Shown here piece by piece: positions 17,343 to 26,401 of a DNA stretch of 64,000 nucleotides. Position numbers and translations under genes: made by a program. The notes beneath the pieces are model-generated. The model searched no databases. It worked only from the letters and a program-made list of their open reading frames with translations, and had not been told where the DNA came from. Location of the stretch: assembly GCF_002214465.1 (NCBI RefSeq), contig NZ_CP015101.1, positions 1,495,013 through 1,559,012 of the forward strand, read 5' to 3'. The stretch comes from Thermococcus barossii (GTDB lineage: Archaea; Methanobacteriota_B; Thermococci; Thermococcales; Thermococcaceae). The number at the start of each line of letters is the position of its first letter. The stretch's first letter is position 1.

Positions 17343-17944
17343 TTCGACTCCCCCTCATTAATACGAATAATTTCGGCGTACATGGACCTGAAAAGGTCCC
17401 AACCGTTGTATTCCTCCTCGTACGTGCCTTCCTTCAGCTTGATTATCTTCTCAGCGGTCTCCTTCCTGACCTGCGAGACTACCTCGTCTATGGTGCCGAA
17501 CATCAGCGCTCCGGTCTTGCACGCCTCAACACAGGCGGGCGGTCTGCCCTCGGCCCTCCTGTCGGGGCACAGGTCGCACTTGAACATCACGCCGTTGAGG
17601 GCTTCGAACTCGGGGATACCGAATGGACAGACGATGGCACACATCTTACATCCGATGCACTTCTCGGGAGTTATCATTACCGCGCCGTCCTCGTCATGGT
17701 AGAGCGCGCCGGTGGGGCATACCTCAACGCACGGTGCGCCGTCGCAGTGCCGGCAGTTCATGGGCACGTTGTAGGCGCCCATCGGCAGGATGTGTATCCT
17801 CGGCAGAGGCAGGGGGTCCTCAAAGATCGCCGAGAACAGGTCCTTGCTCTGGGAATGCTCCACTGCACACGCTATCTCACACTGCCGACATCCAATGCAC
17901 TTTGCTGGATTTATGAAAATGGTAGGCTTTGAATCGGTGGGCAT
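17339..17944 (-). CDS. cooF: CODH iron-sulfur electron-transfer protein CooF
   Basis: Polyferredoxin that accepts electrons from CooS. Four cysteine groups are visible: CIGCRQCEIACAVEHS, CRHCDGAPCVEVCPTGA, CIGCKMCAIVCPFG and CDLC...CVEACKTGA. Length 201 aa matches CooF. The ATG at 17944 follows GGTGAT. It is the first gene of a leftward operon of six genes ending at 12803, with small overlaps or gaps throughout. Confidence 0.93.
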   Translation of the reverse strand: MPTDSKPTIFINPAKCIGCRQCEIACAVEHSQSKDLFSAIFEDPLPLPRIHILPMGAYNVPMNCRHCDGAPCVEVCPTGALYHDEDGAVMITPEKCIGCKMCAIVCPFGIPEFEALNGVMFKCDLCPDRRAEGRPPACVEACKTGALMFGTIDEVVSQVRKETAEKIIKLKEGTYEEEYNGWDLFRSMYAEIIRINEGESK

Positions 17945-18280
17945 AGGAAATCACCGTTGTTCTTTTTGACGTATATTTTATAAATTCCTTTCCGTTTTAA
18001 CATGAAACCATGGAGTAGTCTTTAAAATTGTAACAAGAAACTCGAAAAAACACAACAATGCAATAAATAGAGGCCAGATACGCCCTCCAGCGAGATAACT
18101 ACCCAAAAGTGTGAAACCAAAGGTTATACATTCCTGTCCACTAAATGTCATTTACAAAAGACTGTACATCGATTCCAAGAAAATGGTATTGAGTACCCAA
18201 AGCTGTTGAATCAATGAGTTCGAACATCAAACCTAAAAGCATTTATATCGCCGTATTTCAATCATTAGAGGTGCTCGACT
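17945..18280. promoter_or_regulatory. Divergent cooF / cooC control region
   Basis: This 336-base AT-rich gap holds no credible gene. TTTATAAA at 17977-17984 fits a TATA box for the leftward cooF operon, and TTTATAT at 18243-18249 fits one for cooC, about 30 bases before its ATG. The middle 230 bases are long for this genome and may bind a regulator. I found no obvious inverted repeat and no CorQ/CorR-like regulator gene nearby. Confidence 0.55.
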
Positions 18281-19198
18281 ATGGCGAAACCCTTGAATCC
18301 CAAGGATGAGGAGAGGAGAAAGAAACTGTTTGAAATCGCAGATGAGCTGAGAGAGAGGACAAAAAAACAGGTTCCCGAGGAAGGTTTTAGGGTCGTGATA
18401 ACGGGCAAGGGCGGTGTTGGAAAGACCACGATGACAGCCCTTCTCGCAAGACTCCTTGCCAGGGACGGCTATCGCGTTCTGGCCGTTGATGAAGACCCCC
18501 AGATGAACCTCGCACACGCCCTCGGCGTTCCAAAGGAAGTGAGGGACAAGATAATCCCCCTCAACAGAAACCTTGACTACATCGAGGAGAAGACGGGAGC
18601 GAGGCCGGGCACCAACTGGGGACTGTACTTCTCCCTCACCCCCGATGTCAGGGACGTCGTTGACCGCTTCGGCGTCGTTGGGCCGGACGGTGTCATGCTC
18701 CTCGTCATGGGGAGCGTTGTCCAGGCTGCGGCCGGCTGTCTCTGCCCCGAAAACGCCCTCCTCGATGCCGTCATCAAGTACATAAACCTCAGGAAGGGAG
18801 AGATAATCCTGATGGACACCCAGGCCGGACTGGAGCACTTTGGAAGGGCTCTGGCAAGGGGCTTCAAGCAGGCGGTTATACTCACCGAACCGACCTACAA
18901 CTCCGTCCAGGTGGCGGTGGACGCGGCAAAACTGGCGAGACAGTTGGGCATCGAACACATCCACCTGGTCATCAACAAGGTGAAGAAAGAAGCCCACGTG
19001 GAAAAGGTTGAGAGAATCCTGAACGAGCTCGGCTTTAACGACTTCACAACGAAGACCGTGATACCATACGACGAAATGGTTGAGGAGTACGACCCCGAGA
19101 TAGAGGCAATACTCACCAATCCAGAGTCACCGACCTACAGGAAGGCCCTGGAGCTGAAGGATATCCTTCTTAGGTACGCGGAACAGCCAGAACGCTGA
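18281..19198 (+). CDS. cooC: CODH nickel-insertion ATPase CooC
   Basis: MinD-type ATPase that helps load nickel into the CooS C-cluster. The deviant Walker A GKGGVGKTT spans residues 42-50, with VDEDPQMNL after it. The metal-binding C-x-C pair (Cys153-Leu-Cys155, in GCLCPENALL) that marks CooC is present. Compared with bacterial CooC it has an N-terminal extension of about 35 charged residues. The ATG follows GAGGTG. It is divergent from the cooF-cooS operon across a shared control region. Confidence 0.92.
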   Translation: MAKPLNPKDEERRKKLFEIADELRERTKKQVPEEGFRVVITGKGGVGKTTMTALLARLLARDGYRVLAVDEDPQMNLAHALGVPKEVRDKIIPLNRNLDYIEEKTGARPGTNWGLYFSLTPDVRDVVDRFGVVGPDGVMLLVMGSVVQAAAGCLCPENALLDAVIKYINLRKGEIILMDTQAGLEHFGRALARGFKQAVILTEPTYNSVQVAVDAAKLARQLGIEHIHLVINKVKKEAHVEKVERILNELGFNDFTTKTVIPYDEMVEEYDPEIEAILTNPESPTYRKALELKDILLRYAEQPER

Positions 19199-19290
19199 CA
19201 TCCTGCAGTTTCTCTCAAATTTCATCCCTCAAGCTGAATACCCATATATGTGTAACACTGTCAAACTTTGGGACAAAACTTTTAAGCTCT

Positions 19291-19304
19291 TTAGGTCAAC
19301 CTAA
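19291..19304. promoter_or_regulatory. Inverted repeat TTAGGT-CA-ACCTAA before mrp
   Basis: A perfect 6+2+6 inverted repeat between a TATA-like CTTTTAAG (19279-19286) and the ribosome site of mrp. The arms equal the outer half-sites of the classic DtxR/IdeR metal-regulator box, which would suit a gene for Fe-S cluster assembly. Function is inferred. Confidence 0.45.
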
Positions 19305-19320
19305 GCCGGAGGTGAATTGA

Positions 19321-20223
19321 ATGACCATAAAAGCTCCCACACTCAACATAGGCGGACTGGGCGCTGATCCCCTCACCCAGAGGATAAACGAGAAACAGGA
19401 GAAGTGGAAGTACAAAATAGCCGTCCTGAGCGGCAAAGGTGGTGTCGGCAAGAGCACCGTGGCGGTTAACATAGCCGCGGCCCTGGCAAAGAAGGGCTAC
19501 TTCGTTGGAATACTCGACGCAGACATACACGGCCCGAACGTCGCCAAGATGCTCGGCGTTGACAGGGCGGAAGTTCTGGCCGAGAAGATGGAAGACGGCA
19601 GGTTCGAGATGATACCGCCGATGAACGACTTCCTGGGCCAGACGACCCCGATAAAGGTCATGAGCATGGGATTCCTCGTCCCGGAGGATCAGCCGATAAT
19701 CTGGCGCGGCGCTCTGGTCACAAAGGCCATCAAACAGCTCCTCGGCGACGTCAAGTGGGGCGAGCTCGACTTCATGATAGTTGACTTCCCTCCGGGAACG
19801 GGCGACGAGATACTAACCGTAACCCAGACCCTCAAGCTCGATGCTGCCGTTATAGTCACCACCCCCCAGGAGGTCGCTTTGCTCGACACGGGCAAGGCAG
19901 TGAACATGATGAAGAAGATGGAAGTGCCCTACGTGGCCGTCGTGGAGAACATGAGCTACCTCATCTGTCCCCACTGCGGCAACGAGATAGACCTCTTCGG
20001 CAAGGGCGGTGGAAGGAAGCTCGCCGAGAAGGAGGGGGTTGACTTCCTTGGGGAGATTCCCATCGATCTCAAGGCCAGAGAAGCCAGCGACGCTGGAATA
20101 CCGATAGTCCTCTACGAGGACACAGTCGCCGCCAAGGCATTCATGGAGATAGTTGACAAGCTCGTGGCGAAGCTCGAAGCCATGAAAGGTGAAAAGAACC
20201 AAGAGGAACCCGGGGAAGAGTAA
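19321..20223 (+). CDS. Mrp/ApbC/Nbp35-family Fe-S cluster carrier ATPase
   Basis: Soluble P-loop ATPase that carries and delivers [4Fe-4S] clusters. The deviant Walker A GKGGVGKST is at residues 38-46, LDADIHGPNV follows, and the bridging-cluster motif CPHC is at 216-219. Length 300 aa is typical for archaeal Mrp. The ATG follows GGAGGTGA. Its position beside the CODH locus may reflect a supply of clusters, but Mrp is a general factor. Confidence 0.92.
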   Translation: MTIKAPTLNIGGLGADPLTQRINEKQEKWKYKIAVLSGKGGVGKSTVAVNIAAALAKKGYFVGILDADIHGPNVAKMLGVDRAEVLAEKMEDGRFEMIPPMNDFLGQTTPIKVMSMGFLVPEDQPIIWRGALVTKAIKQLLGDVKWGELDFMIVDFPPGTGDEILTVTQTLKLDAAVIVTTPQEVALLDTGKAVNMMKKMEVPYVAVVENMSYLICPHCGNEIDLFGKGGGRKLAEKEGVDFLGEIPIDLKAREASDAGIPIVLYEDTVAAKAFMEIVDKLVAKLEAMKGEKNQEEPGEE

Positions 20224-20287
20224 TCCCCGGAGGATTCCCTCAATTCTTTACATGGTTTCGCTGCATTAACTTTTTAACCACTTCTGG

Positions 20288-20308
20288 GTATCCCCTTGGG
20301 AGGGATAC
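20288..20308. promoter_or_regulatory. Inverted repeat around the ribosome site of the next gene
   Basis: GTATCCC and GGGATAC (7+7, spacer 7) bracket the GGGAGGG ribosome site just before the ATG at 20310. A TATA-like TTTTTAA at 20271-20277 would place transcription start near the spacer, so the repeat may act as DNA operator rather than RNA hairpin. Confidence 0.3.
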
Positions 20309-20309
20309 G

Positions 20310-21677
20310 ATGAAACGGGCCCTCGTTCTGGCAACTCTAATCCTTTTAATCGCCCTTCCCCTCGTCTCCGCCGGGGAATTGAGCTACTATCCTAACCGGG
20401 AGGCGTTTCAGGCGTTTCTGAACTCAAGCTCACCCTACACTGTTGTGGCGGGTAACGATGCGTGGGCCAGGGGATGGGCCTACTACGTGGACGAGAGGCT
20501 CTACACGATAAAGCCCCACGGGAACGGAACGCTCGTCCTGGTAGGGAACGTCTACAACAATCCCCAGATGGCTTCCCTCTGGAACCTCACCGGGCTCCCT
20601 GCCAACGCTTCCCTTCTCCCGTCCATCGTCATCCTCAACGGCACCGTTCTAATAACCGGCTCCGAGAACAACATCTACCTCACCGAGAGGGCCTTCGCGG
20701 GGCTGTGGAATCCCCCCAGGGGGTCGGTGGTGGCGTTTCTGATACTAACATCCGCACTCATCCTGACGTTTCTGCTCGCTCTGAGGCGCGACGACAGCCA
20801 CGCGGGCAGCTTTTACATCCTGGCTGCATCTCTGTTCGTTCTCTGGTACCTGACGGCCCGGAGACCTGCATTGACAGAGGGCTTCCTGCGCTATCTCCTC
20901 CAGGCCGTAACGTTCTCTGTCGGGGGCTCTCCAAAATCGCCCCTCAGCACGATAATGGGAACCGTCTTCAGGTTCGTGCCCCCGATAGAGGAGAACATAA
21001 TCTTCGTCCACTGGATTCTCATTCTCCTCATCGCGTCGTTCTCATTCTATCTGGCCCCGAAAAGAGCCCGAGAGCTTGGTTTCTTAATATTCGGGCTTGA
21101 ATTCGTGGCCCCGATGTTCAGGGAAAACCTCTATCACATCAGTGGAAGCGCCCTGGGACTGGCAGGTCTCGTAATAACCCTCGCCATCGTGAATAACGTA
21201 ACCTTCTCCCCGGAGAAGTGGAAAGCCCTGCTCCAGACCCTCGTCCTCTCGACCTTTACCCTGCTAACCATAGCGATAAACCCGTACCTGGTTCTCATCC
21301 CGATAACCTTCGTCATCACGTTCCCGAAGAGACACCTGAGAAACTACGCATACCTGCTGATAACCGGCGCCGGAGTGCTCCTCATGTACCTCCGGTTCGG
21401 GGTTCCCGTCGGCCTACCAACCGGAATGGATCCCAACGGATTGAGGAACCTGGAGAGGTTCCTGTTCAACAGTGCCTTGGCACTGATGGCTATGGCCTAT
21501 GTAATGGCCGCTGGAAAAAGGGGAATAAAGATGAAGGGCCAGACGGCGTTCCTGCTTCTGATGACGATTCTGTACCTTCCCGCGGCCCTCTTCGTGCCCT
21601 CCCTGTTCCCCTACTGCTTTGTTCTCATCGCCGCTCTTACCGTGAGACTGATTCACGGGCTCACTCCCGGAACTTGA
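20310..21677 (+). CDS. Polytopic membrane protein with signal peptide, unknown
   Basis: I do not recognise the family. Residues 1-21 are a signal sequence (LVLATLILLIALPLVSAG). An extracellular domain of about 120 residues follows, with N-x-S/T sites, and then roughly ten hydrophobic helices from residue 135 to the end. No catalytic motif is evident. It stands alone: upstream is mrp and downstream is a convergent DUF2110 gene overlapping by 17 bases. A transport or envelope role is possible. Confidence 0.7.
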   Translation: MKRALVLATLILLIALPLVSAGELSYYPNREAFQAFLNSSSPYTVVAGNDAWARGWAYYVDERLYTIKPHGNGTLVLVGNVYNNPQMASLWNLTGLPANASLLPSIVILNGTVLITGSENNIYLTERAFAGLWNPPRGSVVAFLILTSALILTFLLALRRDDSHAGSFYILAASLFVLWYLTARRPALTEGFLRYLLQAVTFSVGGSPKSPLSTIMGTVFRFVPPIEENIIFVHWILILLIASFSFYLAPKRARELGFLIFGLEFVAPMFRENLYHISGSALGLAGLVITLAIVNNVTFSPEKWKALLQTLVLSTFTLLTIAINPYLVLIPITFVITFPKRHLRNYAYLLITGAGVLLMYLRFGVPVGLPTGMDPNGLRNLERFLFNSALALMAMAYVMAAGKRGIKMKGQTAFLLLMTILYLPAALFVPSLFPYCFVLIAALTVRLIHGLTPGT

Positions 21678-22404
21678 CGGCGCCGATGAGGGTGCCCCTG
21701 AGGTGTGGACCGATCTCCTTTATTATTCCCGGGGCCTGGGTTCCCTTCTTGAGTACCAAGAGGGTCTCCATGAGACCCAGCTCCTCCATGCGCTTCACGT
21801 CCCTTCCATGTCCCGTTTTGATGAGTGCCCTCTCGACGTTCTCGCTCACCGTACCGGCTATGAAGAGCTTGTCGTAGCCGTCACTTAGCCAGCCCTTTAT
21901 GCGCTTCAGCTGAGCCTCGCTGAAGGCCAGCTCCACCTCCCTGGCCCCGAATTCCACCCCGGTCACGGTGACCTCGACGGGCAGGTTGTCAACCCAGCCA
22001 AAGTTCCTTATCATCTGCCTGACGGGCATCTCTCCGAAAACCTCTTTAAGGTAATAAAGAGGAATCAGGGCGTCCTTTGGCCTGGGAGTGAAGATTCCAA
22101 TGTCCACGTAGGTTCCGTAGCCGACTTTTCCCAGGTCTATGAAGCGGCCCCTGTAGGTTTTGCCTTCTTTAACCGCACTCAGCCTGTAGGGAACTTCGCC
22201 GAACTCCTCACGGACCAAGTTCGCGCTTATCTCCTCGTCATCTCCGCTAATAGAAACCTTAATCCAGTTCTTCTTAACCGCCGAAAGCTTCCATTCAACT
22301 TCCAAATCTCCAAGGAGGGCCCTCAGCTTCTTGTCGAGCTTGAGAAACCCACTCCTATCCCCGTAAACCTTCTCAAGAATAACTACTTCCCGCATATTCA
22401 TCAT
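21661..22404 (-). CDS. DUF2110 family protein
   Basis: Archaeal protein of unknown function, 247 aa, matching in length and in segments such as GYGTYVDIGIFTPRPKDALIPL what I know as DUF2110. It begins 35 bases after the TFE gene, so it is likely co-transcribed with a basal transcription factor; a nucleic-acid role is plausible but unproven. Three in-frame ATGs (22404, 22401, 22395) are near the start; GGGATGAT before the last makes 22395 possible too. Confidence 0.7.
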   Translation of the reverse strand: MMNMREVVILEKVYGDRSGFLKLDKKLRALLGDLEVEWKLSAVKKNWIKVSISGDDEEISANLVREEFGEVPYRLSAVKEGKTYRGRFIDLGKVGYGTYVDIGIFTPRPKDALIPLYYLKEVFGEMPVRQMIRNFGWVDNLPVEVTVTGVEFGAREVELAFSEAQLKRIKGWLSDGYDKLFIAGTVSENVERALIKTGHGRDVKRMEELGLMETLLVLKKGTQAPGIIKEIGPHLRGTLIGAVKFRE

Positions 22405-22439
22405 CCCCGAAGTTCATTACAAGCCGTTCAAACTTCACA

Positions 22440-22976
22440 TCACTTCTTTTTCCTGGGCTTCTTCCTGAGGCCAAGCTCTATTTCGAGCTCCTCGATGCGC
22501 CTCTGGAGCTCCTCAACAACGGCGGTGTTGTCGTACTGCATGAGCATCTGACCGCATATGGGACACTGGAACTCGTACTCCATGGCCTCATCGAAAGTCA
22601 GCTTTGGATGACCCGGTGTGCCGCAGTGATAGTATATCTCGCTGGTCTCTTCCTCCAGCATCTCCCTGAGCTTCTTGAGTTCTGCCATCTTCTTGGCCCG
22701 GATTATCTCCGGGAGGCGCTTGGTCTCAAGGCGCCAGTAGTAGTAATACCAGCCAGTTTCCTTGTCCCTTATACGCTTGAACTCAGCCAAGCCCTGATCG
22801 TAGAGCATGTAGAGAATCTTTCTGACGGTGTTGACCCTGATGCCAGTTATCTCGGCGAGCTCCTCATCCGTGGATTCTTTCTTCTTTTCGAGAGCCTTGA
22901 TTACCTCAACGGCCTCCTCCCCGCCCATGTCCAGCGCAAGCTCAAGGAGCTCCTTGTTCTTTCTCCTCGCCACCAT
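22440..22976 (-). CDS. tfe: Transcription factor E, alpha subunit
   Basis: Basal factor that helps open archaeal promoters with TBP and TFB. The N-terminal winged helix covers residues ~5-90 ([35 protein letters not shown]). A zinc-binding part follows with HCGTPGH and CPICG around [12 protein letters not shown]; the first pair reads C-x4-H rather than CxxC. A coiled, basic tail ends the protein. The ATG at 22976 follows GGAGG; the frame stays open further but that stretch is AT-rich promoter. Length is 178 aa. Confidence 0.93.
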   Translation of the reverse strand: MVARRKNKELLELALDMGGEEAVEVIKALEKKKESTDEELAEITGIRVNTVRKILYMLYDQGLAEFKRIRDKETGWYYYYWRLETKRLPEIIRAKKMAELKKLREMLEEETSEIYYHCGTPGHPKLTFDEAMEYEFQCPICGQMLMQYDNTAVVEELQRRIEELEIELGLRKKPRKKK

Positions 22977-23114
22977 AACAACCTCCAGAGAATATTTAAA
23001 CACACTGTATTTTAGTGCACAAATACTGTCCAATAACAAAGTATGTGAACTGGAGTATATATAGGTTTTTGTCATATTTCCAACGCCAGTGAACAGAAAA
23101 GAACGTTGAATAGA

Positions 23115-23399
23115 CTAATCGGTGAAGTACTCATTGAGCAATTCCTTTGCGGAGGGCTTGTAAAGCTCCACAACCTCTATGTGCTCGATGACGTTGCCCT
23201 CCCTGAGTTTGAGCTTGACCTTGCCCCCGTAGACCTGAAGGTCGTCAAGCATGCCGTAGATGGCATCTTCAGCCTCAAGGGGGGTCTTAAACTTCATTAT
23301 ATACTCCCCATCCTGAGTGATGAGCTTGACCCAGTATTCGTTCTTCCTCTTGAAGGGACGGGTGATCTTCGGCTTGAAGTTGTCAATTATGATTTCCAA
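23115..23399 (-). CDS. Conserved small protein, unknown
   Basis: 94-residue soluble alpha/beta protein, not recognised. It alternates short strands and charged loops (LEIIIDNFKPK, YIMKFKTPLEAEDAIYGML). The start is a TTG at 23399, chosen because GGAGGTGA lies 5 bases before it; the in-frame GTG at 23408 is part of that ribosome site. It stands alone between tfe and a sugar kinase. Confidence 0.6.
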   Translation of the reverse strand: MEIIIDNFKPKITRPFKRKNEYWVKLITQDGEYIMKFKTPLEAEDAIYGMLDDLQVYGGKVKLKLREGNVIEHIEVVELYKPSAKELLNEYFTD

Positions 23400-23539
23400 G
23401 CGCTTCACCTCCAACCCAAAGACTTTTTGGTCTCTCTAAGGCTTTTAGGTTGCGGATTTTTAAGGGTTTCCTAACCAACCCTCTGGATAAAATGTCACCG
23501 TCTATTATTTAAACGTTATGAGGGAAGACCTTGCCGGGC

Positions 23540-24431
23540 TCATCCCGACCCAATGGGAAGTTCAAGTCCCGTTTCCCTCGCAACTTCCATGACCCTCTCC
23601 AGAGGAACCACCGCGCTCCTCGCCCCAACCTTCTGAACTGTTAGGTATGCCAGCAGCATACCGAGCCTGGCAGCTTCTTCAAGCGTCCAGCCGTTGAGAA
23701 CGCCGTAGATAACCCCCGCGTCGAAAGCGTCTCCCGCACCGGTCGAGTCAACGACCTCCGCACTCAATCCGCGAACTTCGCTGACGTTTCCCTTCTCGTC
23801 CCTCACCAAAGCCCCGCCGCCGTTAAGTGTAACCACGAGGTTCCTGGCCGAGGAGAGGGAGAGGTCAAGGGAACCGAACTTCCTCTTGTACTCGTCCTCG
23901 TTCATCATCAGGTAATCCACCCTCGCCTCCACGTCCCTCGGGAGCTCGGCCTCGCCTATGTCCAGAGAGACCGTTATCCCCCTCCCGCTGGCAAAGTTCA
24001 CGACATCAACTATCGTCTCAGGAGGATTCGAGGAGAGGTGCACGTGTCTCGTCTTAGAAAGGTACTCGAAGTCTATCTCCTTCATGAGGTTGGCCCCGGG
24101 GTACTTCACTATCCGCTTATCCTCACCGTGGATTATGGCAACCGCAACCCCCGAAGGCGCGTCCACCGTCCTGATGCCCCCAGTGTCAACTCCCAGCTTT
24201 TTGAAGTACGAGATGTGAGCTTCCCCAATCTCGTCCCTGCCAACGGCCCCCACATAGCCCGTCCTCAACCCGAACGTGGCCAGCCAGCTTATCGTGTTGG
24301 CGGCGGCGCCACCCAGGCCAAAGAACGCGTTCTCGGCGTTGACCTTTTCATGGAACTCGGGGAAGCGCTCTACAAGCAGTATGATATCGTAATTGAGGTT
24401 GCCCACGCCCACAACGTCGAATCTTGCCATA
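23540..24431 (-). CDS. PfkB-family sugar kinase (candidate ribose-1-phosphate kinase)
   Basis: Ribokinase-fold kinase. Present are the N-terminal glycine motif ([16 protein letters not shown]), the substrate region and the C-terminal PfkB signature [16 protein letters not shown] with the catalytic Asp. Length is 297 aa from the ATG at 24431, which follows GAGGTGGGG. In T. kodakarensis a PfkB protein encoded a few genes from TFE is an ADP-dependent ribose-1-phosphate kinase of the pentose bisphosphate pathway; the similar neighbourhood suggests the same role. Substrate and phosphate donor are inferred. Confidence 0.8.
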
Positions 24432-24546
24432 ATCCCCACCTCTGAATGAGGAGATAAAACAGACACTGTTAATAACCTTGCGGAGGAATCCGGGGAAAGA
24501 TTTAAATATCCATTCCTACTCATATATGGGTAAGAGGTGGACAAAA

Positions 24547-25140
24547 ATGATGCTCATACTGGAGGCGTATTTCAAGAATTATCCGGCCAGGAGGAAGGTG
24601 GCGGAGTTTCTCTTCGAAAACGGTCTCAGCGTAAAGAACGGAAAGATATACCTCAGAAACGTGGAGGTTCCGATAAGCGAGCTCGCAAGGGTAATCGGAG
24701 TCAACAGGAAGATAGTGTACCACACGATAGAATACATCGAGAAGACGTATCCCCTAAAGCTGATCTTCGAGAAGCTCAACCCGCTGCCAAGTTTGATAGA
24801 CGTTGCTCCCCTGATGGGATGGGAAGTCCTGGAGATAGAACTCGAAAAGAAAGACTACCTTCACGGTTTCTCAGAGGTTCTCGGCCTGCTCTCGGAAAAC
24901 GGTGTTCCCGTCATGGAGGTGTTCAGCAGAAACCTCCGCGAGGAACCAACGAAGCTCTACATAGTCATAGACGGCACCCTGCCCGTCGAGGTCTTCATGA
25001 GGGTCAAGGAGATGGAGGGCTTTAGAAAGCTCATCCTCCACACCCCCGAGAAGGACAAGGAGCGTTTCGTCTGCAACTACTGCGAGGTCAAGTACTGCCC
25101 AAAAAGGATCCTAATAGAGAGGCTAGAGGCTACCCAGTGA
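24547..25140 (+). CDS. Predicted regulator of amino acid metabolism (ACT-like, COG2150 type)
   Basis: About 197 residues. The N-terminal part has a helix-turn-helix ([26 protein letters not shown]); the middle part is an ACT-like alpha/beta domain ([10 protein letters not shown]...[20 protein letters not shown]); the C-terminus has [10 protein letters not shown], a possible metal site. This layout matches the archaeal COG2150 family. The ATG at 24547 follows AGGTGG; a TTTAAATA box lies near 24500. It overlaps the convergent acylphosphatase gene by 11 bases. Confidence 0.75.
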   Translation: MMLILEAYFKNYPARRKVAEFLFENGLSVKNGKIYLRNVEVPISELARVIGVNRKIVYHTIEYIEKTYPLKLIFEKLNPLPSLIDVAPLMGWEVLEIELEKKDYLHGFSEVLGLLSENGVPVMEVFSRNLREEPTKLYIVIDGTLPVEVFMRVKEMEGFRKLILHTPEKDKERFVCNYCEVKYCPKRILIERLEATQ

Positions 25141-25405
25141 CCTTAAAACCCTCAAGCCCTTCCGGTTCTTCCCATCTCACTTCAACCCTCGTGACCCTGG
25201 CCAGTAGGGGACCCTGGTGTGCCCATCCTATGAGCGCTTCAACCCTCTCGGGGTCACCCTCAATAACCGCCTCAACCGTCCCGTCGGGAAGGTTCCTCAC
25301 CCAGCCGCTTACACCGAGCTTTCTGGCCTCCCTCTGCATGCTCCACCTGAATCCAACCCCCTGCACGCGCCCGTAGATTTTAAGGTGAGCCCTTACCCTC
25401 TTCAT
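25130..25405 (-). CDS. acyP: Acylphosphatase
   Basis: Small enzyme that hydrolyses carboxyl-phosphate bonds such as acetyl or carbamoyl phosphate. The diagnostic [10 protein letters not shown] (catalytic Arg) and [17 protein letters not shown] (catalytic Asn) are present. From the ATG at 25405 it has 91 residues, the normal size. GGGATGG precedes the start; the open frame extends 9 codons upstream but without a ribosome site. Confidence 0.94.
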   Translation of the reverse strand: MKRVRAHLKIYGRVQGVGFRWSMQREARKLGVSGWVRNLPDGTVEAVIEGDPERVEALIGWAHQGPLLARVTRVEVRWEEPEGLEGFKVTG

Positions 25406-25482
25406 ACGCCATCCCGTTGAGGATACCCCCACAACCGATTTAAGCTTATCCGTCTATCCCAAAACGGTGAGGGAGGATGGAG

Positions 25483-25788
25483 ATGATACTCGTCTACACC
25501 ACGTTCCCTGACTGGGAGAGCGCCGAGAGTATCGTGAGAACACTCCTTGAGAGGAAACTCATCGCCTGCGCCAACCTGCGGGAGCACCGGGCGCTTTACC
25601 TATGGGAGGGGAAGATTGAGGAAGATACCGAGGTAGGCGCTATCCTCAAGACCGAAGTGGGGAAGTGGAGGGAACTTCGGGAGGCCCTCAAGGAGATGCA
25701 TCCGTACGAGGTTCCAGTAATAGCAAGGATAGAAGTCGATAAGGTCAACAGAGAGTACGCGGAGTGGCTTGAGAAGGTGCTGTCATGA
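25483..25788 (+). CDS. cutA: CutA1 divalent-cation tolerance protein
   Basis: Trimeric ferredoxin-fold protein, 101 aa. Family segments [35 protein letters not shown] and HPYEVPVI are nearly invariant in Thermococcales CutA1. The start ATG at 25483 lies 6 bases after GGGAGG; the ATG at 25477 is too close to it. Its stop overlaps the DUF99 start by 4 bases (ATGA), so the two form an operon. Confidence 0.94.
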   Translation: MILVYTTFPDWESAESIVRTLLERKLIACANLREHRALYLWEGKIEEDTEVGAILKTEVGKWRELREALKEMHPYEVPVIARIEVDKVNREYAEWLEKVLS

Positions 25789-26372
25789 TAAGGAAGGTCA
25801 AACCTCAAATCCGCACCGTTGGCTTCGACGACGGGACGTTCTCCTTTTTCTCCAAACTCGAACGGGACAAAACGATTCTGATAGGCGTTGTCATGAAGGG
25901 CTCCCAGGAGGTTGTGGGCGTTCTCTCCCGCTGGATAACGGTAGACGGAAACGACGTCACGGATGCCATGATAGATGCCATCAACTCCTCCAGATTCAAA
26001 GACCTCCGGGTCATCCTTCTGAAGGGGATAACCTACGCCGGCTTCAACATCGTTGACCTCGAAAGACTCCACCGGAAAACCGGGCTCCCCGTTGTGGTTG
26101 TTGTGAGGAAAAGGCCCAACCTCGATGCCATGGAAGGAGCACTGAGAAAGCACTTCAGCGATGCGGAGGAGAGGATAAGCCTCCTGAGGAATGCACCCCC
26201 GCTGGTGGAGCTTGTTCCTGGAAAGCTCTACATCCAGGCAACCGGTCTCGAAATTAAAACGGCGGGAGAGATTGTAAGGACGACAACCAAGACGGGCCTG
26301 ATCCCTGAACCCCTAAGGCTCGCCCACATGATAGCCAGCGCCGTGATGACGGGCGAGAGCAAAAGGGAGTAG
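25785..26372 (+). CDS. DUF99 family protein (endonuclease V-like fold)
   Basis: Archaeal protein of 195 aa belonging to the DUF99 family, distantly related to endonuclease V. Typical segments are [10 protein letters not shown] near the N-terminus, [14 protein letters not shown] in the middle and the C-terminal [19 protein letters not shown]. No activity is assigned. Translation is coupled to cutA. Confidence 0.85.
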   Translation: MIRKVKPQIRTVGFDDGTFSFFSKLERDKTILIGVVMKGSQEVVGVLSRWITVDGNDVTDAMIDAINSSRFKDLRVILLKGITYAGFNIVDLERLHRKTGLPVVVVVRKRPNLDAMEGALRKHFSDAEERISLLRNAPPLVELVPGKLYIQATGLEIKTAGEIVRTTTKTGLIPEPLRLAHMIASAVMTGESKRE

Positions 26373-26401
26373 GTTTATAAGCGGCTCAGAAAAGAAAGAA
26401 A

